Below, in pieces: positions 24,827-34,337 of a stretch of DNA of 61,558 nucleotides (its first letter is position 1; every line of letters begins with the position of its first letter). Position numbers and translations under genes: made by a program. The stretch covers positions 1-61,558 of the forward strand of contig NZ_JALMUV010000048.1 in the NCBI RefSeq assembly GCF_023155275.1, given 5' to 3'. A model generated the notes under the pieces. That model ran no database searches and was not told the DNA's origin. It saw only the letters and a list, made by a program, of their open reading frames with translations. The stretch comes from Streptomyces rhizoryzae. Lineage in GTDB: Bacteria; Actinomycetota; Actinomycetes; Streptomycetales; Streptomycetaceae.

Positions 24827-25054
24827 TCACCGGCGGTGGTGGTGCATTCTGCCGTGCTCGTAGCCGCCCTTGCCGCAGCCCTCACTGAAGATCGGGTTGC
24901 CTTCGAGGACGGCCGCGGAGAGCGAGCAGCCACCGAACCAGCCCTTGCCGTAGTGGTCGTGGTGGTGCTTGCCACCGGCGAGTGCGGCACTCGCTCCACC
25001 CAGGACGATGGTGGTGGCCAGAGCGCTGGCTGCGATCGCGGCGCGGATGCGCAT
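24827..25054 (-). CDS. Small His-rich secreted peptide
   Basis: 75-aa precursor. The signal peptide runs from MRIRAAIAASALATTIVLG to about residue 26 (SAALA). The mature part of about 49 residues starts GGKHHHDHYGKGW, has two cysteines (CSLS and EGCGKGG) that could form one disulfide, and ends GRMHHHRR. Both His clusters could bind metal. Start supported by GAGGAG at about six bases. The upstream gap to the MFS gene (25055-25203) is AT-rich, including TTTTAATAG on this strand, so it probably has its own promoter. I do not recognise a family. Confidence 0.7.
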   Translation of the reverse strand: MRIRAAIAASALATTIVLGGASAALAGGKHHHDHYGKGWFGGCSLSAAVLEGNPIFSEGCGKGGYEHGRMHHHRR

Positions 25055-25203
25055 GTCTGCTCCTCAGGAGTATCGAGGGGGGATATCGACCTTTTCAGGA
25101 ATCACCCTGGCGAAAGCTATTAAAACCTGCCTTACCGCCAATCGTGTGGGTCCCCGCCGGCCGGCGGACGGCCCGGACGCCGCACCTCCGAGCCGCCCCG
25201 CCC

Positions 25204-26532
25204 TCAACTCCCGGACGGGGCGGCCGAGTTGGCCGCGGCGCCCGGGACCGGTCCGGGCTCCGGCCGCGGCAACCGCGGCTGCGGACGCAACCCGAGCGTC
25301 ACCAGAATGACCGCCACCGCCAGGAAGCCGGCCAGCACCGCGAAACCGGTCAGGCTGGTGCCCGTGGTGTCGGTCAGCCACCCCACCAGGTACGGGCCGG
25401 CGAAGCCGCCGAGGTTGCCCAGCGCGTTGATCAGCCCCATCGCCACGGCCACCACCTCGAAGCGCAGCAGCCGGCCGGGGATCGCCCAGAAGGGGCCGTA
25501 GGGCGCGTAGACCGCGGCGGCGGTGACGCACAGCAGCACCATCCGGGGCAGCGCGCCGTGCACCACCTGGCCCAGCAGCAGGGAGGCGATGCCGACGGCC
25601 AGCGGGACGGCGACCGCCCACCGCTGGTTCCCGGTGCGGTCCGACCAGGCCGCGTTGCCGATCATCGCGGCCAGCGCGACGGCGAACGGGACCGCGGTCA
25701 GCAGCCCGACCTCCGTGGCGGAGCCGTCGTGGGTCAGCTCCTTGATGACGGACGGGAGCCACAGGCTGAAGCCGTAGAAGCCGGTGACCCAGAAGAAGTA
25801 GACGCCGATCAGGACCAGGACGGACCGCTGGCGGACCGCGGCGCGGTAGGAGCCGCCGGCCGCCGCGGGCTTGGCGGCCTCGTCGGCGGCCAGCGCCGAC
25901 TCCAGGTGGGCGGCCTCGGCCGGGGATATCCAGCGGGCCCGGGCCGGGCGGTCGGCGACCGTGAACCACCAGACCACGGCCCACAGCAGCGGCGGCAGGC
26001 CCTGGAGGACCAGCACCCAGCGCCAGCTGGCGTGGTCGAGCATCCAGCCGGACAGCGGCGCCATCAGCACCGAGGACAGCGGCAGGCAGGCCATCCACAG
26101 GGCGTTGGCGCGGGCCCGTTCGCGGAGCGGGAACCACGAGGCGAGCAGGATCAGCACGGCCGGCCAGACCCCGCCCTCGAAGAAGCCCAGCACGAACCGC
26201 GCGGCGTAGAACTGGCCCCGGGTCTGCACCAGTCCGGAGAGCACCGCGGACAGGCCCCAGGCGACCATGAGGATCAGCACGGTCTTCCGGGCGCTCCAGC
26301 GCTGGGCGAGGACCGCCGCCGGGATCTGGAGGAAGACGTAGCCGAGGAAGAAGATGCCGCCGGCCAGCCCCTTGTCGGCGTTGGAGAGGTCCAGGTCGCC
26401 GTGCATGTAGGGCAGGACCACCGAGACGTTGTTCCGGTCCAGGTACGCCAGCATGTACATGATGGCGGCGACCGGGATGACATAGACCCAGCGTTTGGCC
26501 GGGACCGCCGCGGGCGGTGGGGCGTCGGTCAT
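25204..26532 (-). CDS. MFS permease, anion:cation symporter-like
   Basis: 442-aa major facilitator with 12 membrane segments. MYMLAYLDRNNVSVVLPYM in segment 1 and RFVLGFFEGGVWPAVLILLASWFPLRERARANALW are characteristic of the ACS group (tartrate, hexuronate, 4-hydroxyphenylacetate, phthalate and similar organic anions). It therefore more likely imports an organic acid than exports a drug. AAGGTG precedes the ATG. No catabolic gene sits directly beside it; the nearest downstream gene is the small secreted peptide, 149 bp away. Confidence 0.82.
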   Translation of the reverse strand: MTDAPPPAAVPAKRWVYVIPVAAIMYMLAYLDRNNVSVVLPYMHGDLDLSNADKGLAGGIFFLGYVFLQIPAAVLAQRWSARKTVLILMVAWGLSAVLSGLVQTRGQFYAARFVLGFFEGGVWPAVLILLASWFPLRERARANALWMACLPLSSVLMAPLSGWMLDHASWRWVLVLQGLPPLLWAVVWWFTVADRPARARWISPAEAAHLESALAADEAAKPAAAGGSYRAAVRQRSVLVLIGVYFFWVTGFYGFSLWLPSVIKELTHDGSATEVGLLTAVPFAVALAAMIGNAAWSDRTGNQRWAVAVPLAVGIASLLLGQVVHGALPRMVLLCVTAAAVYAPYGPFWAIPGRLLRFEVVAVAMGLINALGNLGGFAGPYLVGWLTDTTGTSLTGFAVLAGFLAVAVILVTLGLRPQPRLPRPEPGPVPGAAANSAAPSGS

Positions 26533-26698
26533 CGATCACCTTTCGGAAGGGGCGCGGCGCGGGAGCCGGCCGCGCGGTGCGGAGCGCCGCGGCCGCGGTC
26601 ACCGTCGTCCGAAGTGCCGCCGCGGGCACGGCTGTTGCCCGCCGCGCGCAGTGCGGCGGGGCGGGCGCAAGGGAGGGTAGCAGCCGGTCGGCCGCAGG

Positions 26699-29419
26699 TC
26701 AGGGGCTTCCGGGACCGGCCGTCCGCGGGGCCCCGTCGGGCAGCGCCTGCTCGGTCCAGATCACCTTGCCGTCGCCGGTGTAGCGGGTGCCCCAGCGCTC
26801 GGCCAGCTGGGCGATCAGGAAGAGCCCGCGCCCGCCCTCGTCGGTGGTGGCGGCGTGCCGCAGGTGCGGGGAGGTGCTGCTGCGGTCGGCGACCTCGCAG
26901 ATCAGCGAGCGGTCGTGGATCAGCCGGACGCCGATCGGGCCGGCGGCGTAGCGGATGGCGTTGGTGACCAGTTCGCTGAGGATCAGCTCGGTGGTGAACG
27001 CCTCGTCCGCCAGCCCCCATTCGATGAGTTTGCGGACCGCGGCGGCGCGGATCTGGGCCACCGCGGTGGGGTCGGCGGCGACTTCCCAGTCGGCGATGCG
27101 GGCCGGGTCCAGCCGGCGGGTGCGGGCGACCAGCAGCGCGATGTCGTCGGCCGGGCGGTCCGGCAGCAGGGCGCCGAGCGCCGCCTCGCAGGTCTCCTCC
27201 GGCGTCCGGGCGGGGTGGTCGCCGAGGGTGCGGTGCAGTACGGCCATGCCCTCGTCGATCCCGCGGGCGCGGTCCTCGACCAGCCCGTCGGTGTAGAGGA
27301 CCAGGCGGCTGCCCTCGGGCAGGTCCAGCCGGCAGGTGTCGAAGGGCATCCCGCCCAGGCCGAGTGGCGGGCCGCCGGGCACCTCGACGAACTCCGCGCC
27401 GCCGTCCGGGCGCAGCAGCAGCGGCTGGACGTGTCCGGCGCGGGCCATGGTGCAGGCTCCGGTGACCGGGTCGTAGATGACGTAGAGGCAGGTGGCGCCG
27501 GTCACCGGGGCCTTGGCGCCGTCGCCGGTGGACTCCGCGCCCTCGTCCTGGTCGATCCGGGCGACCAGTTCGTCCAGGTGCCAGAGCAGTTCGTCGGGCG
27601 GGACGTCGAGGTTGGCGAAGTTGTGGACGGCGGTGCGCAGCCGGCCCATGGTGGCGGCGGCGTGCAGGCCGTGGCCGACCACGTCGCCCACGACGAGGGC
27701 GACCCGGGCGCCGGGCAGCGGGATGATGTCGAACCAGTCGCCGCCGACCCCGCCCAGTCCGCCGAGCCCGGCCTGGGCCGGCAGGTAGCGGAAGGCGGCC
27801 TCGACGGCGTCCTGGTCGGGCAGCGCCCGCGGCAGCAGGCTGCGCTGGAGGGTGACCGCCATGGTGTGCTCGCGGGTGTAGCGGCGGGCGTTGTCGATGC
27901 TCACCGCGGCCCGGGCGACCAGCTCCTCGGCGAGCGAGAGGTCCTCCTCGTCGAACGGCTCGGGGGTGGCCGAGCGCCAGAAGAGGGCGACGCCGAGGAT
28001 GGCCCCGCGGGCCCGCAGCGGCACCGCGATCAGCGAATGGATGCCGTGCTCGATGATCCGCCGGGCCCGCTCGGGGTCCTGGAGCTGCCAGCCGGTGGAC
28101 GCGGCGAGGTCGGGCTCCAGGACCGGTTCGCCGGCCGACAGGCGGGTGCCGAGCACGGTGACCGGCGGGAAGCGGACCGGCTCGCCGACGGGGTAGAGCG
28201 ATCCGTCGGGCAGCTCGCCGCCGACGGCGGTGCGGCGCAGCTCCAGGACCGGGCCCCCGGCGGTGGGCTCCTCGCCGCGCAGCACCGACTCGGCGAGGTC
28301 CACGGTGACCAGGTCGCTGAACCGCTCGGCGCCGAACCGCGCCAGCTCCTGGCAGGTGCGGATCACGTCGAGGGTGGTGCCGATCTCGGCGCCGGCGTCG
28401 TAGAGCAGCCGCAGCCGGCCGCGGGCGACGTCGGCGCGGCCGGTCAGGGCGCGGAGTTCGGTGGTGTCGCGGAGCGTGGTGACGCTGCCGGGCGGGCCGC
28501 CGGCGCGGTCGGTGGGGCGCTGGTTGACGGCCAGCAGCCGGTCGCCGACCGGGTGCACCTCGTCGGTGACGGCCCGGCCGGACTCCAGCAGCGCGGCGGT
28601 GGCCGGGTCCAGGCCCAGCGCGGCGACCGGACGGCCCTCGACGTCGGCGGGCAGGCCGAGCAGCCGCCGCGCCTCGTCGTTGGCGAGCACCAGCCGCCCG
28701 TCACCGCGGACGATGAGCACGCCTTCGCGGACCGCGTGCAGCACCGCGTCGTGGTGCTCGTACATCCGGGTCATCTCGGCCGGGCCGAGGCCGTGGGTCT
28801 GGCGCCGCAGCCGGCGGCTGACCAGGGCGGTGCCGCCGGTGGTGAGCAGCAGGACGCCGGCCGCGGAGCCGAAGATCAGCGGGAACTGGTCGTCGACGAC
28901 GCCGCTGACCTTGCTGAGGGTGACGCCGGCCGAGACCAGGCCGACGACGCGGCCGCCGGGGCCGAAGACCGGCACCACGGCCTGGACGAGCGGGCCGATC
29001 GTGCCGGTGATCTTCTCGGTGGCCACCCCGCCGGCCAGCGCGGGGGCGATGTCGCCGACGAACTTCTTGCCGATGCGGTCCGGGAGCGGGTGGGTGTAGC
29101 GGATGCCGCGGGTGTTCATCACGACGATGAAGTCGACCCCGGAGCCCTTGCGGGCGGCCTCCGCCCGCGGCTGGAGCACGGCGGTGGGGTCCGGGCTCCT
29201 CAGGTCGGCCGCCAGGCCCGGCCCGTTGGCGAAGGTCTGGGCGACGGCGACCGAGCGGTTCCGGGCCTCGCGTTCGGAGTCGGTCCGGGACTGGAGCACC
29301 AGGGACACGAGGGCGGCGGCGACGAGCAGGACCACGATCGCGACCTGGAGGAGAAAGACCTGGCCTGCGACAGTTCGCATCCTCAGAACCGAACGCGGGC
29401 GGCCGTAGCGTCCGGCCAT
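26699..29419 (-). CDS. Membrane sensor SpoIIE-type phosphatase with HATPase domain
   Basis: 906-aa signalling protein. In order: membrane helix about 16-38; an extracytoplasmic Cache-like sensor to about 175 (GVDFIVVMNTRGIRYTHPLPDRIG); second helix about 178-200; a PAS domain (AVREGVLIVRGDGRLVLAND, 225-330); a GAF domain (340-520); a SpoIIE/PP2C phosphatase (540-755) with GGDWFDIIPLPG, VVGDVVGHGLHAA, ARAGHVQPLLL and TDGLVEDR; and a C-terminal HATPase (ELILSELVTNAIRYA, DEGGRGLFLIAQLAERWG) of the anti-sigma-factor kinase type. It probably both phosphorylates and dephosphorylates an anti-anti-sigma factor, tuning an alternative sigma factor to an external signal. Confidence 0.87.
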   Translation of the reverse strand: MAGRYGRPRSVLRMRTVAGQVFLLQVAIVVLLVAAALVSLVLQSRTDSEREARNRSVAVAQTFANGPGLAADLRSPDPTAVLQPRAEAARKGSGVDFIVVMNTRGIRYTHPLPDRIGKKFVGDIAPALAGGVATEKITGTIGPLVQAVVPVFGPGGRVVGLVSAGVTLSKVSGVVDDQFPLIFGSAAGVLLLTTGGTALVSRRLRRQTHGLGPAEMTRMYEHHDAVLHAVREGVLIVRGDGRLVLANDEARRLLGLPADVEGRPVAALGLDPATAALLESGRAVTDEVHPVGDRLLAVNQRPTDRAGGPPGSVTTLRDTTELRALTGRADVARGRLRLLYDAGAEIGTTLDVIRTCQELARFGAERFSDLVTVDLAESVLRGEEPTAGGPVLELRRTAVGGELPDGSLYPVGEPVRFPPVTVLGTRLSAGEPVLEPDLAASTGWQLQDPERARRIIEHGIHSLIAVPLRARGAILGVALFWRSATPEPFDEEDLSLAEELVARAAVSIDNARRYTREHTMAVTLQRSLLPRALPDQDAVEAAFRYLPAQAGLGGLGGVGGDWFDIIPLPGARVALVVGDVVGHGLHAAATMGRLRTAVHNFANLDVPPDELLWHLDELVARIDQDEGAESTGDGAKAPVTGATCLYVIYDPVTGACTMARAGHVQPLLLRPDGGAEFVEVPGGPPLGLGGMPFDTCRLDLPEGSRLVLYTDGLVEDRARGIDEGMAVLHRTLGDHPARTPEETCEAALGALLPDRPADDIALLVARTRRLDPARIADWEVAADPTAVAQIRAAAVRKLIEWGLADEAFTTELILSELVTNAIRYAAGPIGVRLIHDRSLICEVADRSSTSPHLRHAATTDEGGRGLFLIAQLAERWGTRYTGDGKVIWTEQALPDGAPRTAGPGSP

Positions 29420-29755
29420 GTCCTCTTTCTACACCTCCCGCATACGGTGGGCGAGCCGCGCACTGCGCAGCGCAGCGGCACGGGGGGGCGGACCGCGCGC
29501 AGTACGCAGCGCCAGTAAAACCTGTCGGTAGGTTTCCCGGCTACGGGTGTGCGTTCCCCGGTCGGGCGCGTGTAACTCTTGCCACAGCCCCGGACGGTTG
29601 CGGACCGGCGGCCCGGCCGCCGGGCGGTGCCGGGGCGCCGGTCAACATCCCTGGTCAGTGGTGGTTACCGGGGAGTCGGGCCGGGGGCGGGGGCGGCGGT
29701 CGGGCGGAAGGAGGCGTTCCGGGGGCCGCCGGGCGCGTATGAGACGTTCGTGGGC
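29420..29755. promoter_or_regulatory. Divergent gap with small palindrome
   Basis: The 336-bp gap holds no convincing gene. AAACCT (29518-29523) and AGGTTT (29530-29535) form a 6-bp inverted repeat around GTCGGT, about 100 bp before the sensor-phosphatase start, a plausible operator. A strong GGAAGGAGG near 29705 has no start codon at normal distance. Confidence 0.35.
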
Positions 29756-30097
29756 ATGCATGTTGCAGCAGAGGAGATCCGGGCCGGGGCGGCCGTGCTC
29801 ATCGACCACCACGCACGCGGTGTGTGGCGGCCGAACGACGCCGACCGGCGGCTGGCCGGTGTGCTCTTCCGCTTCCTGGAGAGCGGGCTGCCGCTCGGCG
29901 GCGAGCAGATCCGCTCCGCCCTGGCCGCCGCGGACCCGGCGGCGCCGGCGAGCGCCGGGCTGCTGGCGCTGCTGCGGGGCACCGCCGGGCTGCTGGACGA
30001 CGCGGACGCGGCCGACGGCCCCGCCGGGCGGGACGCCGTCGACCACGTGTGCCTGCTGCTGGACGCGCTGGCGCTGGCCCGGCCGGAGGGCCGGTAG
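29756..30097 (+). CDS. Small unknown helical protein
   Basis: 113-aa protein, almost entirely predicted helix (VAAEEIRAGAAVLIDHHARGVW, LAGVLFRFLESGLP, ASAGLLALLRGTAGLLDD). No signal peptide, membrane segment or recognised motif. The start is unclear: ATG 29756 is used, but an in-frame GTG lies six bases earlier and no ribosome site sits properly before either. It is divergent from the SpoIIE-type phosphatase and converges on the APC permease gene with only 8 bp between stops. Coding potential is supported by strong third-position GC. Confidence 0.5.
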   Translation: MHVAAEEIRAGAAVLIDHHARGVWRPNDADRRLAGVLFRFLESGLPLGGEQIRSALAAADPAAPASAGLLALLRGTAGLLDDADAADGPAGRDAVDHVCLLLDALALARPEGR

Positions 30098-30105
30098 GCG
30101 CCGGC

Positions 30106-31557
30106 TTACGTCAGGTCCGGAACCGGTGCGGCGGCCGCGGGGAGTTCGTCCTCGGGGACCGAGATGACCCAGTGGGTGGCCTGCCGCGGGCGGAGGTAGA
30201 CCGCCCAGTAGACGGCGGCCACCGCCACCACCCCGCCGGTGATCAGCAGGCTCTTGGTGCTCTGCTGGCAGAGCACCCAGGCCAGGACGACGATCAGCAG
30301 CGCGGGGACCACCGGCCACAGCGGCATCCGCCAGGCGAGCCGGTGCTTGTGCTCACCGCGGCGCGAGACCAGCGCCCCGAGCGCCACGAAGACGTACATG
30401 CCGGCGACCGCGACCCCGGTGACCTCGTTGAGGGTGTCCAGGGTGGCGAAGCAGAGCCCGGCGCCGGGGACGCCGACCGCGAGGGTGGCCGCCCAGGGGG
30501 AGCCGAAGCGCTTGCCGACGTGTGAGAAGATCCGGTTGACCGGCGTCGGCCAGGCGCCGTCGCGGGCGGAGGAGAAGACCACCCGGGAGTTCTGGATCAC
30601 CATCACGATCGCCGCGTTGATGATCGCCAGGGCGATGCAGAGGCTGACGAAGGTGCCGATCGCGGAGTTGCTCCAGCTCTGCACCATGCCGGCCACGTCC
30701 CCGGCCGCGAGGGTCTTCAGGTCGGGGGCGCCGAGGGTGATGGCGACGACCGGGACGAGGACGACGGCGGCGCCGATGGCGAGCGTCCACAGCACCGTGC
30801 GGGAGACGTTGCGCCGCGGGTTCTCCATCTCCTCGGCGAGGTACACCGCGGTGGAGAAGCCCTGGAGGATGAAGAGCGCGGTGGCGAGCCCGGTGATGAT
30901 CAGCCCGCCGGTGACCGCGGTGCCGGTGCCGTGGCCGCTGTCCATCACCGGGTGGACGAGGGTGGCGGCGGAGCGGTGGGTGTGCGTGAAGCCGAGGAAC
31001 GCCACGACCGCGGCGGCCACGACTTCCAGGACCAGGAAGATGCCGGTGATCCAGGCGTTGGCGCGCAGGTCGAGCAGGCCCATGGCGGTGGCCAGCAGCA
31101 TCACCGCGGCGGCGGTCAGCTGCTTGTCCAGGTGGACGATCGGCGCGAGGTAGTCGGCGGTGCCCAGCGCGATGATGGGCGGCACGATCATGACAACGAT
31201 CAGCGAGAGGATGAAAACCAGCCAACCGGCGAGCCGGCCCATCAGGGTGCCGACCATCGCGTACTCACCGCCGGAGCTGGGGATCAGGGTGCCCAGTTCG
31301 GAGTAGGTGAAGGCGACGCCGATGCAGAGCACCGCGGCGATCGCGATGGTCAGCGCCGTCCCGGTGCCCAGGGTGGCGAACGAGTCCGGCACGATCACGA
31401 ACAGCGAGGACGCCGGGGTCAGACAGGACAGGGTGAGCAGGGTGCCGCCGACCACACCGATCGACCGGGTGAGTTTGGGACTGTCCGCCGGTGTCGCGAC
31501 CCGGGTCGGTGCGACCGCGGGTGCGGTGGCGACTGGCGTGGTGGGCATATCGGTCAT
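30106..31557 (-). CDS. APC-superfamily amino acid/polyamine permease
   Basis: 483-aa permease with 12-14 hydrophobic segments. The first segment carries SIGVVGGTLLTLSCLTPASSLFVIVPD, the substrate region typical of APC transporters, followed by YSELGTLIPSSGGEYAMVGTLMG and the segment-6 block LFILQGFSTAVYLAEEMENPRRNVSR. Import of an amino acid or amine by cation symport is expected; specificity unknown. The N-terminal 30 residues are Pro/Ala/Thr-rich. Ribosome site before ATG 31557 is weak. The 304-bp region upstream holds palindromes around 31790-31850. Confidence 0.82.
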   Translation of the reverse strand: MTDMPTTPVATAPAVAPTRVATPADSPKLTRSIGVVGGTLLTLSCLTPASSLFVIVPDSFATLGTGTALTIAIAAVLCIGVAFTYSELGTLIPSSGGEYAMVGTLMGRLAGWLVFILSLIVVMIVPPIIALGTADYLAPIVHLDKQLTAAAVMLLATAMGLLDLRANAWITGIFLVLEVVAAAVVAFLGFTHTHRSAATLVHPVMDSGHGTGTAVTGGLIITGLATALFILQGFSTAVYLAEEMENPRRNVSRTVLWTLAIGAAVVLVPVVAITLGAPDLKTLAAGDVAGMVQSWSNSAIGTFVSLCIALAIINAAIVMVIQNSRVVFSSARDGAWPTPVNRIFSHVGKRFGSPWAATLAVGVPGAGLCFATLDTLNEVTGVAVAGMYVFVALGALVSRRGEHKHRLAWRMPLWPVVPALLIVVLAWVLCQQSTKSLLITGGVVAVAAVYWAVYLRPRQATHWVISVPEDELPAAAAPVPDLT

Positions 31558-31665
31558 CCGTGTCCCATCGGTGCAGGAGGGCAGGGAGGCGGCACGGTCA
31601 CGGGGTGCGTGCCGGTCGAGCGGTCGCGCCGGCAGTGCGGGGCCGCTGCGGTGACCGGAATACAA

Positions 31666-31861
31666 CCTCCGCGGACCCTTCCCGTCAAGAGTTCATTAAG
31701 ACCCTGTGGCAACGAAATCCGCAGCCGATGATCCAGGCGGCGGGCTTATCCACGTCTTTCCCGCGTGATCTCCGCGGATTTCGCGGGTGGTTGACGCTCT
31801 GCGGATTCTTCCGCACCGGTGCGCGGCGAATTTCCGCGGCGGCGGCCGCCGAGCCCGGGGC
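31666..31861. promoter_or_regulatory. Permease upstream region with TCCGCGG-type palindromes
   Basis: Contains TGCGGA-TTCT-TCCGCA (31800-31815) and nearby TCCGCGGATTTCGCGGG (about 31791-31807 region), plus AT-richer GAGTTCATTAAGACC near 31690. These could be operators of the APC permease; there is no gene here. Confidence 0.35.
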
Positions 31862-33955
31862 TCAGTCCTCGGGGGCCCGGATACGGGCGATCAGCAGCGC
31901 CACGTCATCGTGGTCGTTGCCGTGCCGCAGCTCGGCCAGCAGGCGGTCGCACAGCTCCTCCAGCGGCCGCTCGGGCTCGGCGAGCAATGCCAGGAAGCGG
32001 TCCAGCCGGGTGTCGATGGCCTCGTCGCGGGTCTCGATGAGCCCGTCGGTGTAGAGCACCAGCTGATCCCCGGGCCGCAGCTCCACTGCGGTCTGCTCGA
32101 ACGCCACGTCGCCGACGCCGCCCACCCCCAGCGGCGCGCCGGTGGGCAGGTCCAGCAGCTCCGGCGGCCGGCCGGGCCGGACCACGACCGGCGGGAGGTG
32201 GCCGGCGACCGCGATCCGGCACTCCGCGCGCGCCGGGTCGTGCACGGCGTAGAGGCAGGTCGCGAAGGCCGGGTCGAGGCCGCCGGCGATGTGGTCGAGG
32301 TGGCGCAGGAGCTCGTCGGGCGCCAGGTCGAGGTCGGCCAGGGCACGGGTGGTGGTGCGCAACTGCCCCATCGTGGCCGCCGCGTTGAGGCCGCTGCCCA
32401 TCACGTCGCCGACGACCAGCGCGGTCCGGCCGCCGGGGACCGGGATCACGTCGAACCAGTCGCCGCCGACCTCGCTGGCCGCCTGCGCGGGCTGGTAGCG
32501 GTAGGCGATGTCCATGCCGTCGGGCCGCGGCGGCCGGTGGTTCATCAGGTGGCGCTGGAGGGTGAGCGCGGTGCGCCGCTCGCTCTGGTACGAGCGGGCG
32601 TTGTCGATGCAGACCGCCGCCCGGGCGGCCAGTTCCACGGCGAGCACCACGTCGTCCTCGTCGAACGGCAGCGGGTTGTCCAGCCGGTAGAGGGAGAGCG
32701 CGCCCAGCACCTCGCCGCGGGCGATCAGCGGCACCGCCAGATAGGAGTGCAGTCCGGACGTCCGCAGCAGCTCCGCGCCCTGCGGGTCGGCGGCGATGTG
32801 CCGCAGGTCGTCCGGGCCGACGTCGCACACCAGCACCGGGCGGCCCTCGGTGACGCAGCGGGTGATCAGCCGCTCGGTCTCGTAGGCGGCGAGCTGCCCG
32901 GTGGGGTCGGCGGCCCGTACGGCGGGCGTCCGGCCGGCCGCGGCCACCGCCAGCGCCCGGAAGCGCGCCGGGCCGCCGCGGCCGGCCGGGGCGGGCCGGC
33001 GGCCCTCCAGGATCGCGTCGAGCACGTCGACGGCGGCCAGGTCGGCCAGCTCGGGCACGATGACGTCGGCCAGCTCCTGCGCGGTCCGGCCGACGTCGAG
33101 GGTGGTGCCGACGGCGGCCGAGGCGTCCGCGATCACCGCCAGCCGGCGCCGGGCGCGGGCCGCCTCGGCCGCCGCCCGGTGCTGCTCGGTGACGTCCACG
33201 ACCGAGGTGGCCAGGCCCAGCACCCGGCCCTTGGCGTCCTCCAGGCGGTAGTACGAGACCGACCACGCCTGGTCGGTGTCGGGGTGGGCGGCGGTGCGGC
33301 CGACGGAGAAGTCGTCCAGCAGCGGCCGGCCGGTGGCCAGCACCTCCCGCATCCGGCCCTCTATGGCCTCGGTGTCCAGGAACGACAGGGCCTGCCGGAC
33401 GTGCCGGCCGATGTGCCGCTCGGCGGGCAGCTGGTTGATCCGCTCCAGCGCCGGATTGACCATGACGAACCGCAGGTCGGTGTCGAGCACGGCGAGCCCG
33501 ATCGGCGACTGGGCCACCAGCCGCACCGAGAGCGCCAGGTCCCGCTCGACCTCGCGCAGCACCGCCTGGTCGGTGGCGATGCCCAGCGCGTAGCTGGCAC
33601 CGTGCTCGTCCTGGAGGCGCATGTTGCGGAACTCGACCAGGCGGGTGCTGCCGTCCTTGTGCCGGATCGGGAAGACCCCGGCCCAGCTCTCGCCGCCGGC
33701 CATGACCTCGGCGAACAGCCGCAGGACGAGATCGACGTGCTCGGGGTGGACCAGCAGCCGGACGGCGGGCCGGCCCAGCGCCTCCTCGGCCCGCCACCCG
33801 AAGAGCTCCTCGGCCTGCGGGCTCCACAGCGCGATCCGGCCCTCGGCGTCGAGCATGACCGCGGCCACGCCAAGGACGTCGAGCAGGCCGCCGGCCTGCG
33901 CCGGCCCTGCTCCGGCACCGGCAGCACTCTCGGGGAACGCGTCGGTCGCACCCAT
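31862..33955 (-). CDS. PAS-PAS-GAF SpoIIE-type protein phosphatase
   Basis: 697-aa soluble regulator. A PAS domain (residues about 22-135: AAVMLDAEGRIALWSPQAEELFGW) and a second PAS (about 145-260: QSPIGLAVLDTDLRFVMVNPALERIN) precede a GAF domain (270-445) and a SpoIIE/PP2C phosphatase (465-690) with GGDWFDVIPVPG, VVGDVMGSGLNAA, VAGHLPPVVV, YTDGLIETR and the final DDVALLI metal-site Asp. No membrane helix and no HATPase, so it probably only dephosphorylates an anti-anti-sigma factor. AAGGAG lies seven bases before the ATG. Second of three such phosphatases in 14 kb. Confidence 0.87.
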   Translation of the reverse strand: MGATDAFPESAAGAGAGPAQAGGLLDVLGVAAVMLDAEGRIALWSPQAEELFGWRAEEALGRPAVRLLVHPEHVDLVLRLFAEVMAGGESWAGVFPIRHKDGSTRLVEFRNMRLQDEHGASYALGIATDQAVLREVERDLALSVRLVAQSPIGLAVLDTDLRFVMVNPALERINQLPAERHIGRHVRQALSFLDTEAIEGRMREVLATGRPLLDDFSVGRTAAHPDTDQAWSVSYYRLEDAKGRVLGLATSVVDVTEQHRAAAEAARARRRLAVIADASAAVGTTLDVGRTAQELADVIVPELADLAAVDVLDAILEGRRPAPAGRGGPARFRALAVAAAGRTPAVRAADPTGQLAAYETERLITRCVTEGRPVLVCDVGPDDLRHIAADPQGAELLRTSGLHSYLAVPLIARGEVLGALSLYRLDNPLPFDEDDVVLAVELAARAAVCIDNARSYQSERRTALTLQRHLMNHRPPRPDGMDIAYRYQPAQAASEVGGDWFDVIPVPGGRTALVVGDVMGSGLNAAATMGQLRTTTRALADLDLAPDELLRHLDHIAGGLDPAFATCLYAVHDPARAECRIAVAGHLPPVVVRPGRPPELLDLPTGAPLGVGGVGDVAFEQTAVELRPGDQLVLYTDGLIETRDEAIDTRLDRFLALLAEPERPLEELCDRLLAELRHGNDHDDVALLIARIRAPED

Positions 33956-34337
33956 CCAGGCACTCCTTCCGCCGGTCGTCGTCAGACCGACAGCCGTGGC
34001 GCTCCGTGCACGGCCTGGTCGGTGCCGTGCTGCCGCTGCCCTCCATCATCTCTCGACACCGGACGGACCCGCAGGCAGAGGGGGTTCACCAGGGGCGGGC
34101 CGTACCGGATGGATCATTATGGGCAGCTGCTCCCCGCACGGGCGACCGGGTTGGCGATATTGATCCATTGCTCCGGACCCGCCCCGGATGGCGGGACAAC
34201 GCCCGCCCTTGTGCTCCCGACTTGGAGATGTCGATCTCTTGGGACTACCCTGATAATAGTTGCTGGAGGCAACCAATATTCGATTACCGCGCCACCGGCG
34301 TACCCCCTACGCCGCCGGGGTCAGGAGGAAGCCCTCG
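33956..34337. promoter_or_regulatory. Divergent gap before acyl-CoA synthetase
   Basis: The 382-bp gap contains no gene. ATGGATCA (34109-34116) and TGATCCAT (34161-34168) are perfect 8-bp arms 44 bp apart. GAGAT/ATCTC (34225-34238) and GTTGC/GCAAC (34259-34273) are small palindromes flanking an AT-rich TGATAATAG that may be the -10 region of the synthetase. These look like regulatory sites for one or both divergent genes. Confidence 0.4.

Noticed and set aside
24737..25310. Plus-strand frames opposite the small secreted peptide
   Set aside because: No signal, motif or ribosome site; the minus-strand gene has all the expected marks.
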